Below the pieces are notes generated by a model. It had not been told where the DNA came from. It worked only from the letters and a program-made list of their open reading frames with translations, and made no database searches. From NCBI GenBank assembly GCA_002305915.1, contig DBRJ01000064.1, positions 1-7,538 on the forward strand: a stretch of DNA of 7,538 nucleotides, read 5' to 3'. The position numbers and the translations under genes were made by a program. Source of the DNA: Pelotomaculum sp. UBA1371. GTDB taxonomy: Bacteria; Bacillota; Desulfotomaculia; Desulfotomaculales; Pelotomaculaceae. Below are positions 1 through 6,135 of the stretch, in pieces; position 1 is the stretch's first letter; each line of letters opens with the position of its first letter.

Positions 1-2993
1 TCCAGATAGGAGTAAACAACCGGCACCACCACCAGGGTCAACAGGGTTGAGGTAATCAAGCCGCCGATAACAGCGTGGGCCATGGGCGCGCGGCTTTCGG
101 CGCCTGAGCCCAAACCAAGGGCCAGGGGCGTCATTCCGAAGATCATGGCCAGGGAAGTCATCACAATGGGCCTCAGCCTGATCCGGGCCGCGTTCTGCAA
201 GGCTTCGTTCCGCTCCACCCCCAGGGCGCGCTGTTTTTTAGTAAAGTCGATTAACAAAATTGCGTTTTTCGTCACCAGTCCCATGAGCATAATCATACCG
301 ATCATGGACATTACGCTCAAGTCGCTTCCCGTGACCAGCAGACCCAGGATGGCGCCCACCACGGCCAGAGGAATGGACAACATGATGGAGAAGGGATCGA
401 TGTAGCTTTCAAACTGAGCCGCCAGGATAAAAAAGATAAAAAGTATCCCGGCAAACAGGGCTATAAACATGGTATTGAAAGTATCTCCCATAAACTCGGA
501 CTGTCCGCTGGCATAGAGCCGGTAGCCTTCCGGCATTTCCAGTTCCTGCTCCACCCGCTTCATGAATTCTCTTTCAAACTCTCCCAGGGAGGTGTTTTCC
601 AGGTTCGCCGATAAAGTAATTTCCCTGGTGCGGTCATAGCGGCTGATTTCATTGGGAGCGCTGGAAAAAACAGTTTCGGTTACCTGGCTCAAGGGAACCA
701 TACCGGGAAGAAAAATATTGCTTAAATCCGCCAGTTCTTGACGCTGGGTATCCGCCAGGCGGACCCGCACGTCGTAGCGGTTTCCTTCCTCTTCGTACTG
801 GCTTACAACCGTTCCGTTAAACAGCGTGGCCAAAGTCTGCGATACCTGGGCCGTACTGATGCCCAGATCCGCCGCCAGGTTACGTTTAACTTCAACCCTT
901 ACCTCCGGTTTTCCCGGCTTGTAACTTATACCCACATCCACCGCTCCGGGGGTGCTTTCCATTATTTTTTGGGCCTTTTCCGCATACTTCTGTAATTCGT
1001 CAAGGTCTTCCCCCAGCACAAGGTACTGGACCGTGGGCCCCTCGATCATTTCTGCCCGGGAGTTAACCACAACCTTGACACCGGGTACGGAGTTCAGCCT
1101 TTGCCTCAGCTCGCCGGCGGTTTTCTCAATTGCAAACTGACGTTGTCCTTTTTCCGGAATCTTGACATAAATACTGGCGCCGCCTGCCCTAACAGTGGAG
1201 TATATTTTATGCACTTCCGGACAACTCCGGATGATACCCTCCAGTTCCTCGGTAATCTTACCCGCTGCATCCAGGTTCAACCCGGCGTCAAACTCCGCCG
1301 TTATATTAATCTCACCCAGGTCAGCGGGTGGCAGGAAGCTGGAACCCAGGTAGGGTATAAGCAGCAGGCTTCCGATAAATAAAGCGACAGCTACCCCCAG
1401 GGTCTTTAAACGGTTTCTCAAGACAATCTTTAAAAAATTAATATACTCTATGGTTATCTGGTCAAAGACACGGTTAAACCAGGACAAAAACTTTCCCAGC
1501 GGCCCCCTGGGGACATAATCTCCGGTCTTTAAATGCCGGGAAGCCAGCAGGGGCACCAGGGTAAAGGAAACCAGCAGGGAAACCAGCACACTGCATACCA
1601 CGGTGATCCCGAACTGTTTGAAGTACTGCCCAACGATACCGCTCATCATCCCCACAGGCAGAAACACCGCCACCACCGTCAGCGTGGTGGCCGTTACCGC
1701 CAGGCCCAATTCGGCGGTTGCTTCCCGGGCTGCCTGGAAGGGGTTCTTGCCCATCCGCAAATGCCGGACAATGTTTTCGATAACCACGATGGAGTCGTCA
1801 ATAAGCAAACCCACCGAGAGGGAAAGAGCCATCAAGGTCATGTAATTGATTGTGTAGCCCAGAATGCTCATGGCAAAAAAGGTGGCAATAATGGAAGTGG
1901 GAATGGACAGGGCGCTGATCAGCGTACTGCGCCAGTCCTTTAAAAATACAAACACCATCAGCACTGCCAGGAAAGCGCCCTCCATGATGGTCCTTTGAAC
2001 ATCACTGACCCCGCTCCGGATGCTTACGGAATTGTCCTTAACCACATCAAGGTAAACACCGGGAGGGAGCTCCCTTCTAATGCTTTCCACGGTTTTTAAG
2101 ACCTGGTCCGCCAGGGCCACAGTATTGCTCCCGGACTGCTTTATAACGTCAATACCGATGGCCGGCCTGCCCTGATAACGGGAAAAGCTGTCCTGGTCCT
2201 TGGCCCCGTCCACCACCGTGCCGATATCCCTGACAAAAAGCTGCACACCTTCCCGCCGGGCTACCGGAAGGCCGGTAAATTCCTCCACCGAGCTCACTTT
2301 TCCCACAGTACGCAAAGTCATTTCCAGGCCGTCCTTGCTTACCTTACCACCCGGAACATCCATATTTTCACTTTGCAGGCTTCCCAGCACTTCTGAGGTG
2401 GTCAGTTTATAGGCGGCCAATTTTTCTCTGTCAAGCTTGATTTGAATTTCTCTTTCCTCTGCGCCGTACAGTTTTATGGCACCCACACCGTTGATTGTTT
2501 CGATGCGGCTCTTGATGGTGTCGTCCACGATTTTAGACAACTCGCGCATGGTAAGGTCCCCGGTCACAGCCAGGGAAACTATGGGCATGGCCTGGGGATC
2601 GTATCTGGAGATAACCGGCTCCTCGCTATCCTGGGGCAGCTGACCCCGGATGGCGCCGACTTTATCCCGGACATCCTGGGCGGCCACATCGGGATCGGTT
2701 TCCAGGGTAAACTCCCCGAAAGTAATACAGACCCCTTCCAGAGCATTGGTGTAAATATGCTTGACCCCGGCTATCTGCCCCAGGGCCTCCTCCAGTTTAT
2801 GGCCGATTTTGGACTCCACCTGCTCGGGAGAAGCCCCGGGCAGGACAACAGTAACCGCCACGTAGGGGAATTCCACGTCCGGATAATCATTGATCTTCAG
2901 ACTGACATAACTGACGATGCCCAGGACCACCAGCGCCAGGATAGTTACCGTAGCAAACACCGGCCTCTTCAAGCTCAGGTTGGTTAAAAACAT
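1..2993 (-). CDS. RND-family efflux permease (AcrB/HAE1-like), 3' end cut by window edge
   Basis: Inner-membrane pump subunit that uses the proton gradient to export hydrophobic or amphiphilic compounds; the actual substrate cannot be told from sequence. Reading the minus strand from ATG at 2993 gives 997 uninterrupted codons to the window edge. AcrB-type proteins run about 1020-1050 residues, so only a short C-terminal tail is missing. TM1 follows a short N-terminus (MFLTNLSLKRPVFATVTI), then a large porter domain. The TM4 proton-relay pair is visible in LLIDDSIVVIEN as D399-D400 (AcrB D407/D408). The TM10 lysine is K909 in VTKNAILLID (AcrB K940). The TM11 segment RLRPIVMTS keeps the Arg and Thr matching AcrB R971 and T978. 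All relay residues are present, so it is probably functional. AGGAGG at 3002-3007 lies 8 nt before the ATG and inside the adaptor gene's last codons, indicating translation as part of the same operon. Family assignment is very secure; gene name and substrate are not. Confidence 0.96.
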   Translation of the reverse strand, partial: MFLTNLSLKRPVFATVTILALVVLGIVSYVSLKINDYPDVEFPYVAVTVVLPGASPEQVESKIGHKLEEALGQIAGVKHIYTNALEGVCITFGEFTLETDPDVAAQDVRDKVGAIRGQLPQDSEEPVISRYDPQAMPIVSLAVTGDLTMRELSKIVDDTIKSRIETINGVGAIKLYGAEEREIQIKLDREKLAAYKLTTSEVLGSLQSENMDVPGGKVSKDGLEMTLRTVGKVSSVEEFTGLPVARREGVQLFVRDIGTVVDGAKDQDSFSRYQGRPAIGIDVIKQSGSNTVALADQVLKTVESIRRELPPGVYLDVVKDNSVSIRSGVSDVQRTIMEGAFLAVLMVFVFLKDWRSTLISALSIPTSIIATFFAMSILGYTINYMTLMALSLSVGLLIDDSIVVIENIVRHLRMGKNPFQAAREATAELGLAVTATTLTVVAVFLPVGMMSGIVGQYFKQFGITVVCSVLVSLLVSFTLVPLLASRHLKTGDYVPRGPLGKFLSWFNRVFDQITIEYINFLKIVLRNRLKTLGVAVALFIGSLLLIPYLGSSFLPPADLGEINITAEFDAGLNLDAAGKITEELEGIIRSCPEVHKIYSTVRAGGASIYVKIPEKGQRQFAIEKTAGELRQRLNSVPGVKVVVNSRAEMIEGPTVQYLVLGEDLDELQKYAEKAQKIMESTPGAVDVGISYKPGKPEVRVEVKRNLAADLGISTAQVSQTLATLFNGTVVSQYEEEGNRYDVRVRLADTQRQELADLSNIFLPGMVPLSQVTETVFSSAPNEISRYDRTREITLSANLENTSLGEFEREFMKRVEQELEMPEGYRLYASGQSEFMGDTFNTMFIALFAGILFIFFILAAQFESYIDPFSIMLSIPLAVVGAILGLLVTGSDLSVMSMIGMIMLMGLVTKNAILLIDFTKKQRALGVERNEALQNAARIRLRPIVMTSLAMIFGMTPLALGLGSGAESRAPMAHAVIGGLITSTLLTLVVVPVVYSYL

Positions 2994-2996
2994 GGC

Positions 2997-4112
2997 TTAA
3001 GCCTCCTGTTGCTGTGAATCCGCAAACGTAATCCGGTCCTGGTCCTTTAACTTGTTGACATTGCTGACTATAACCAGCTGGCCTTCGGTTATACCGGACT
3101 TGATTTCAACTGACTGGTCAATGACCCGGCCGATTTCAACCTGCTGCCGCCTGGCCAGGTCGCCCTCAGCGATAAAAACAAAATACAATCCTTCCACACT
3201 GATAACCGCATTTTGGGGTACAACCAGAACTTCTTCAGCTTCCCCGGACCTTATTTCCACCCCTGCATACATACCCGGTTTTAGAAGATGACCGGGATTA
3301 CTCAGTCTGATTTTGGTTTCAAAGACCCTGGCGGACTTGTCCGCAGCCGGGTTGATAATTTCCACATGTCCCGCAAACTTCAGGTCACCGAAAGCATCCA
3401 CTGTCGCTTCAGCCTTTTGGCCCGTTTTAACCCTGGCCAGGTTTTTCTGCTCCACATGGATTACCATGTAAACATTAGATATATCCTGCACCGTCATCAG
3501 GGGCTCTCCAGGCGACAACACCTGGCCGGTAGTTACACTCCGCCCGGCAACAAAGCCGCTGATAGGAGAAACAATCGTAGCGTTGCGTAATGCTTCCCGG
3601 GCGGCGGCCACCCCCGAGGCGGCTGCCTCGGCATCTGCTTCCGCCGCTTTCAGCCCGTTTTCGGCATCTTCAAAATCTTTCCGGGAAACAACTTTACTGT
3701 CATAAAGCTCCTGCATCCGCTTAAAGTTAGCCCTCATCCCGGCCAGATTGACCTCAGCCTTTTTTAGGGCCGCCTCGCTGGCCGCCAGACCAATGACATA
3801 GTCCTGGTCTTCCAGCATAACCAGCGGCTGGCCGGCTACCACCGCCCCGCCGTTATCCGCCAGCACCCGGCTTACCCGACCGGGCACCCTGGCGCTGATC
3901 AAGGCCTCGTCAAAAGCTTCAATGCTGCCGGTATATTCCAGAATGTCTTCTTTTTTAACCTTTTCCGCTGCCTTGACCTTCACCGTCTGAATATGTACCT
4001 CCGGAGGCTGAATACTCCTTTTATTTAGGATATTTTTGCTGACAATAAAACCAAGTATTACTATCAGTATCAGTGGTATTAACCAGAATTTCCATTTGTA
4101 CTCCAAATTCAT
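2997..4112 (-). CDS. RND efflux periplasmic adaptor (membrane fusion protein, HlyD/AcrA-like)
   Basis: Adaptor subunit that couples the RND permease to an exit duct or stabilises the pump. The 371-residue length is normal for the family. Residues 9-24 form one hydrophobic segment after a basic start, so it is an N-terminal membrane anchor. The protein appears to have no cysteine, so there is no lipobox and it is not a lipoprotein like E. coli AcrA. The two biotinyl-lipoyl half-motifs lie at about 68-103 (ISARVPGRV) and 178-212 (SPISGFVAGRSV), separated by an Ala/Glu/Lys-rich alpha-hairpin at about 105-177. A beta-barrel (about 213-290, ending LLKPGMYAGVEI) and a membrane-proximal domain (VVPQNAVI onward) follow. 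It is the first gene of the operon: its TAA is 3 nt from the permease ATG. The start has only a modest Shine-Dalgarno (AAGG at 4120-4123, 7 nt away), weaker than that of the permease. No regulator gene adjoins it within the window. Confidence 0.95.
   Translation of the reverse strand: MNLEYKWKFWLIPLILIVILGFIVSKNILNKRSIQPPEVHIQTVKVKAAEKVKKEDILEYTGSIEAFDEALISARVPGRVSRVLADNGGAVVAGQPLVMLEDQDYVIGLAASEAALKKAEVNLAGMRANFKRMQELYDSKVVSRKDFEDAENGLKAAEADAEAAASGVAAAREALRNATIVSPISGFVAGRSVTTGQVLSPGEPLMTVQDISNVYMVIHVEQKNLARVKTGQKAEATVDAFGDLKFAGHVEIINPAADKSARVFETKIRLSNPGHLLKPGMYAGVEIRSGEAEEVLVVPQNAVISVEGLYFVFIAEGDLARRQQVEIGRVIDQSVEIKSGITEGQLVIVSNVNKLKDQDRITFADSQQQEA
3002..3007 (-). promoter_or_regulatory. Ribosome binding site of the RND permease
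   Basis: AGGAGG on the minus strand, 8 nt upstream of the permease ATG and embedded in the last sense codons of the adaptor gene. It fixes the permease start. The adaptor stop codon and flanks form the 10-bp palindrome GGCTTAAGCC (2994-3003), which overlaps the first bases of this site and could modulate its access; that is inference. Confidence 0.8.
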
Positions 4113-4123
4113 TCACCTACCTT

Positions 4124-4140
4124 AATATACTCATAATATA
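4124..4140 (-). promoter_or_regulatory. Probable -10 region of the RND operon promoter
   Basis: On the minus strand, TATATTA occurs twice in tandem 11 nt apart (plus-strand 4134-4140 and 4123-4129, separated by TGAG), giving two -10-like TATATT hexamers just upstream of the adaptor start. The hexamers expected 17 bp further up (CAGAAG or AAGAGT) match the sigma-A -35 consensus poorly, so the promoter may be weak or activator-dependent. This is a consensus judgement by eye. Confidence 0.35.
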
Positions 4141-4166
4141 ACCTGTACTCTTTCATTCTTCTGCCT

Positions 4167-4187
4167 GCAACGCCATAGCGGCATTGC
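4167..4187. promoter_or_regulatory. 21-bp dyad upstream of the RND operon (possible operator)
   Basis: GCAACGCC (4167-4174) and GGCATTGC (4180-4187) are inverted repeats, 7 of 8 positions matching and the eighth a G.U pair in RNA, around a 5-nt centre. Neither strand has a T-run after it, so it is not a terminator. It lies just upstream of where a -35 element would sit, about 55-75 bp before the adaptor start, a usual position for a regulator of an efflux operon. No regulator gene is in the window, so the role is inferred. Confidence 0.4.
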
Positions 4188-4412
4188 TCCCAATACTTCC
4201 GGCATTTAAGCAAAAAAGCCCTCTCCTTCCGGGAATTATGCAATACACAGCCACAACCTTTCCAAGGGTGATTTTAAAACTTTGCGGAACGTTTCTGCCT
4301 TTTTCAAAAGGTTCCCAGGAAGATTATAAAATCGGGGCTTTTTGTAATCTATTTAGATTTAATACATATCTTTTTGAGAAATAAACACCCTGCCAAAACG
4401 GTTTTCACTTCA

Positions 4413-4424
4413 TTATAGCTATAA
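4413..4424. repeat. 12-bp perfect palindrome in AT-rich spacer
   Basis: TTATAGCTATAA reads the same on both strands. It precedes a TACAAT hexamer (4436-4441) that resembles a plus-strand -10, but no good -35 accompanies it. It could be a protein binding site or simply AT-rich sequence. Confidence 0.3.
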
Positions 4425-4443
4425 GAAAGATGCGATACAATAG

Positions 4444-4509
4444 ATTAATACTTTAAATAAGTACTAATTTATCTACTACACAAATTACTTATGTTGCACT
4501 TATTAGTAC
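4444..4509. repeat. Nested inverted repeats with GTACTAAT half-sites
   Basis: ATTAATACTT (4444-4453) and AAGTACTAAT (4459-4468) form a 10-bp inverted repeat with one mismatch and a 5-nt centre. The right arm also contains GTACTAAT (4461-4468), repeated exactly in inverse as ATTAGTAC at 4502-4509. The half-site thus appears more than once in 66 bp, and a related one (TACTAA/TTAGTA) makes up the palindrome at 7172-7189. This suggests, without proving, a repeated regulator binding site. Confidence 0.4.
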
Positions 4510-4634
4510 GCTTACCACGCCTTTTTTGCAACATAAGAACGGCAGCTTCCTTAGCTGCCATCTTCTTCTATAAACAAAGCCATATTTCGTTAACAGGGGT
4601 CCTTTCACAAAACACCGGATTGCTGCCGCTGACC

Positions 4635-4681
4635 AACCTGCCCATCAGGCAGATGCCAGCTGAAGCAGCGGAGCCTGAAAA
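4635..4681 (+). pseudogene. Decayed 3'-end fragment of an aldo/keto reductase paralogue
   Basis: This stretch reads NLPIRQMPAEAA in frame, against NLPIRQMLAEAA at the C-terminus of the intact reductase at 6136-7143. At DNA level 32 of 37 bases match between 4635-4671 and 7093-7129, mostly with third-position differences. After a gap of about a dozen bases both carry CTGAAAAA; in the intact gene that follows the stop codon, whereas here the stop is lost and the frame runs on to 4709. No similarity is visible upstream of the Asn codon, so the Fe-S cysteines and the barrel are absent. The synonymous-looking changes suggest an older diverged paralogue rather than a recent copy. The match is too long and too codon-structured to be likely chance, but its extent was judged by eye. 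Confidence 0.55.
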
Positions 4682-4740
4682 AGGACTGCGCTTTCACTGC
4701 TGCTCCTGAAACCTTCGTCAGGTGTATTCCGGAAGAGGGT

Positions 4741-4771
4741 AAATTAAAATAGAATAACATGTTCCCACGTT
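4741..4771 (-). terminator. Possible Rho-independent terminator of the cysteine-cluster gene
   Basis: Directly after the TGA, the minus strand reads AACGTG-GGAA-CATGTT: a 6-bp stem with one G.U pair and a GNRA-type tetraloop. It is followed by a T-rich tract (ATTCTATTTTAATTT). The stem is short and not GC-rich, so termination may be weak. Confidence 0.4.
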
Positions 4772-5536
4772 TCATGCATTATTTCCGAAACCACCGCTAA
4801 ACCAGGCCGGAAAGTGCCTTACCGCCGCATGATCGCCATATACCCTCCTGGAAAGGGTCAGGATGGCTTTTTTTATGGAATCTTGCTCAGCATAGGGGTA
4901 AAAACGTTTAATCCGGTTAGAACCTTTACAGTTTTCAGGGTCGGATGTTGCCACCAAACCCCTGCAGGAAAAAGGCCTTACTTCATAAACAAGACACTCT
5001 CCATTCCCTGACAGAAAGATACAAGGGATTTTTTTATTAAAATACTCTTTTGCTAAAGAGAAAACAGCTTCTTGGCCTTTGTGCTCATGATCGTTCGCGG
5101 GGTATCTTTTTTTGCGTTCCAAATAATTGCTGTACAGTTTTTTCTGCATATCTTCACTTAAGCTGCTTGTCACATAATGCTTTACGAAATCCGCCTCAAG
5201 CCTGCTGACCGTTATATACAGGCAGCAGCAATGGGCGCAGCCTTTCCCGCAGGAATAAAAGCGGCTGAAAAAAATGTGCATCTGTCCATAAATATTATAG
5301 ATATCTTGCAACAGCTTAAATCCGGTCAACTTAGCCAGGGCGTCCCTGCCGGAAATGATTTCTTCCAGGAGCGCCGTCAACCTATTGGCGAACACGTTCA
5401 ACTCATTCCTGAGATAGACCGCGCTTTCCCCTTTGTAGTTTACAAAGGCAACCTCCTTGCCAAGACAGCATCTTTTGTATTTTAAACCGCTGCCGCATCG
5501 GCAGGGATCATTCCTTCCCGGTTCTCTTTGGGCCAA
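4772..5536 (-). CDS. SEC-C motif / YkgJ-family cysteine cluster protein
   Basis: Predicted cytoplasmic metal-binding protein of 254 residues, precise function unknown. Residues 6-27 are a SEC-C motif (PGRNDPCRCGSG, then KRCC) with ligands C12, C14, C23 and C24; in SecA this motif binds zinc and helps contact SecB and ribosomes. After a helical linker (about 36-90) comes a YkgJ-type (CxxCxxCC, PF03692-like) domain. It has C96, C100, C103 and C104 in the first cluster, then C172, C181, C191 and C203, with the family hallmark IPCIFL...GECLVYEVRPFSCRG at about 170-193. That family is annotated as zinc- or iron-chelating, with Fe-S binding suspected. The start is TTG; an in-frame TAA lies 10 codons upstream with no ATG or GTG between, and a GGGGGG run about 6 nt ahead serves as Shine-Dalgarno. 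It is a single gene: the upstream neighbour is on the opposite strand, and the pump operon lies about 660 bp downstream. Domain calls are firm; the role is not known. Confidence 0.9.
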   Translation of the reverse strand: MAQREPGRNDPCRCGSGLKYKRCCLGKEVAFVNYKGESAVYLRNELNVFANRLTALLEEIISGRDALAKLTGFKLLQDIYNIYGQMHIFFSRFYSCGKGCAHCCCLYITVSRLEADFVKHYVTSSLSEDMQKKLYSNYLERKKRYPANDHEHKGQEAVFSLAKEYFNKKIPCIFLSGNGECLVYEVRPFSCRGLVATSDPENCKGSNRIKRFYPYAEQDSIKKAILTLSRRVYGDHAAVRHFPAWFSGGFGNNA

Positions 5537-5840
5537 TAAGATCCCCCCAGATCCAATCAGGTGAACTTAATTCGGCTTTATCTTTTCAATATAAAGACCT
5601 CTCTTAATAAAATTTATGGCCGGTTCAAGTCGGATATACTATGAGATGCTTGCAGCCGCAGGCTGGATCTTGCCACGTTGAGTTAAAGCGCCCGTCCCTG
5701 GCCGAAGCGCAGCCGGACACTGTAAGGCCGCGTCATCCCTGCGACTGGTCCACCACGGAATTATGCTGTTTCCACTCTAAGCTTTATCCCCCCCACAACC
5801 ATATCCGAGAACAAATTATGTCAGAAGCGCAGGCTGTCAG

Positions 5841-5868
5841 AACTGCAGACTGCCGCGATACTGTAGTT
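5841..5868. repeat. Inverted repeat in GC-richer spacer patch
   Basis: AACTGCAG (5841-5848) pairs with CTGTAGTT (5861-5868), 7 exact pairs plus one G.U, around a 12-nt centre. No T-run follows on either strand. Its role is unknown; it may be the trace of a structured RNA or chance. Confidence 0.25.
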
Positions 5869-6123
5869 TCCACCCCATAACCATAACTACCATAACTGTA
5901 AACCGGGTTGTTAAATTTTTGGAAAGCCGGGGGATTCCCCTTTTCCAGAGTTTATGATACCCTAAGATTTGAACATAAGGTTTGTTTTATGAAGCAAGGG
6001 TTATTTGAGGTTTGGATTTCCCTTGATTTTTCGGCAGGCCTCCCCGGCCAGGAAAGGAATACTTATCGCCTGCTATCAGACTTATCCTTATTAATCAGCA
6101 TTAATCAACAATTGACATAATAC

Positions 6124-6130
6124 AGGAGGT
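6124..6130 (+). promoter_or_regulatory. Ribosome binding site of the aldo/keto reductase
   Basis: AGGAGGT, close to the ideal anti-16S complement, 5 nt before the ATG at 6136. It settles the start and implies efficient translation. Confidence 0.9.
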
Positions 6131-6135
6131 AAACC

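Larger units (their letters stand above)
4113..4771. other. Intergenic region between the RND operon and the cysteine-cluster gene
   Basis: The two flanking genes are both on the minus strand. The 659-bp spacer holds no credible intact gene. From right to left it contains a hairpin just past the cysteine-cluster gene's stop, a decayed aldo/keto reductase tail, an AT-rich inverted-repeat cluster at 4411-4509, an unremarkable stretch at about 4200-4400, and the RND promoter region. The stretch 4323-4352 can fold into an AT-rich stem (ATTATAAAA against TTTTGTAAT), of no evident function. Confidence 0.6.
5537..6135. other. Divergent intergenic region without a recognisable gene
   Basis: This spacer separates the minus-strand cysteine-cluster gene from the plus-strand reductase, so it should hold both promoters, but no convincing -35/-10 pair was found for either. 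Positions 5641-5870 are visibly richer in G+C than the flanks and open in one plus frame for 79 codons, with no familiar motif. CCATAAC recurs three times at 5875-5896. A stem of GGGG/CCCC with flanking GGAAA/TTTCC lies at 5921-5946, without a T-run. A 43-codon ORF (5989-6120) with AAGG 8 nt ahead ends 15 nt before the reductase; it matches nothing I recognise. TTGACA at 6112-6117 has no -10 at proper distance. Confidence 0.5.

Noticed and set aside
1533..2987. Long plus-strand ORFs opposite the permease
   Set aside because: They lie antisense to an uninterrupted, motif-complete permease frame and encode low-complexity His/Gln-rich sequence typical of shadow frames.
5618..5634. GGTTCAAGTC resembling a tRNA T-loop
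   Set aside because: The flanking bases do not form a 5-bp T-stem, and no acceptor, D or anticodon arm is present upstream.
5643..5668. AGATGCTTGCAGCCGC resembling the reductase tail AGATGCTGGCCGAAGC
   Set aside because: Only 7 contiguous bases match, with no conserved upstream motif or frame; unlike the 4635 fragment this is within chance.
5866..5891. Minus-strand GGGTGGAA...CGCGG resembling a T-box antiterminator
   Set aside because: The two halves are separated by extra bases, no specifier stem is evident, and no aminoacyl-tRNA-synthetase-type gene lies downstream on that strand.
5921..5946. GGGG/CCCC hairpin as a terminator
   Set aside because: No T-run follows on either strand, and the stem is interrupted by an unpaired GCC.
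6112..6117. Perfect TTGACA as -35 for the reductase
   Set aside because: The position 17 bp downstream falls on the start codon, with no -10 there; transcription would start inside the gene.
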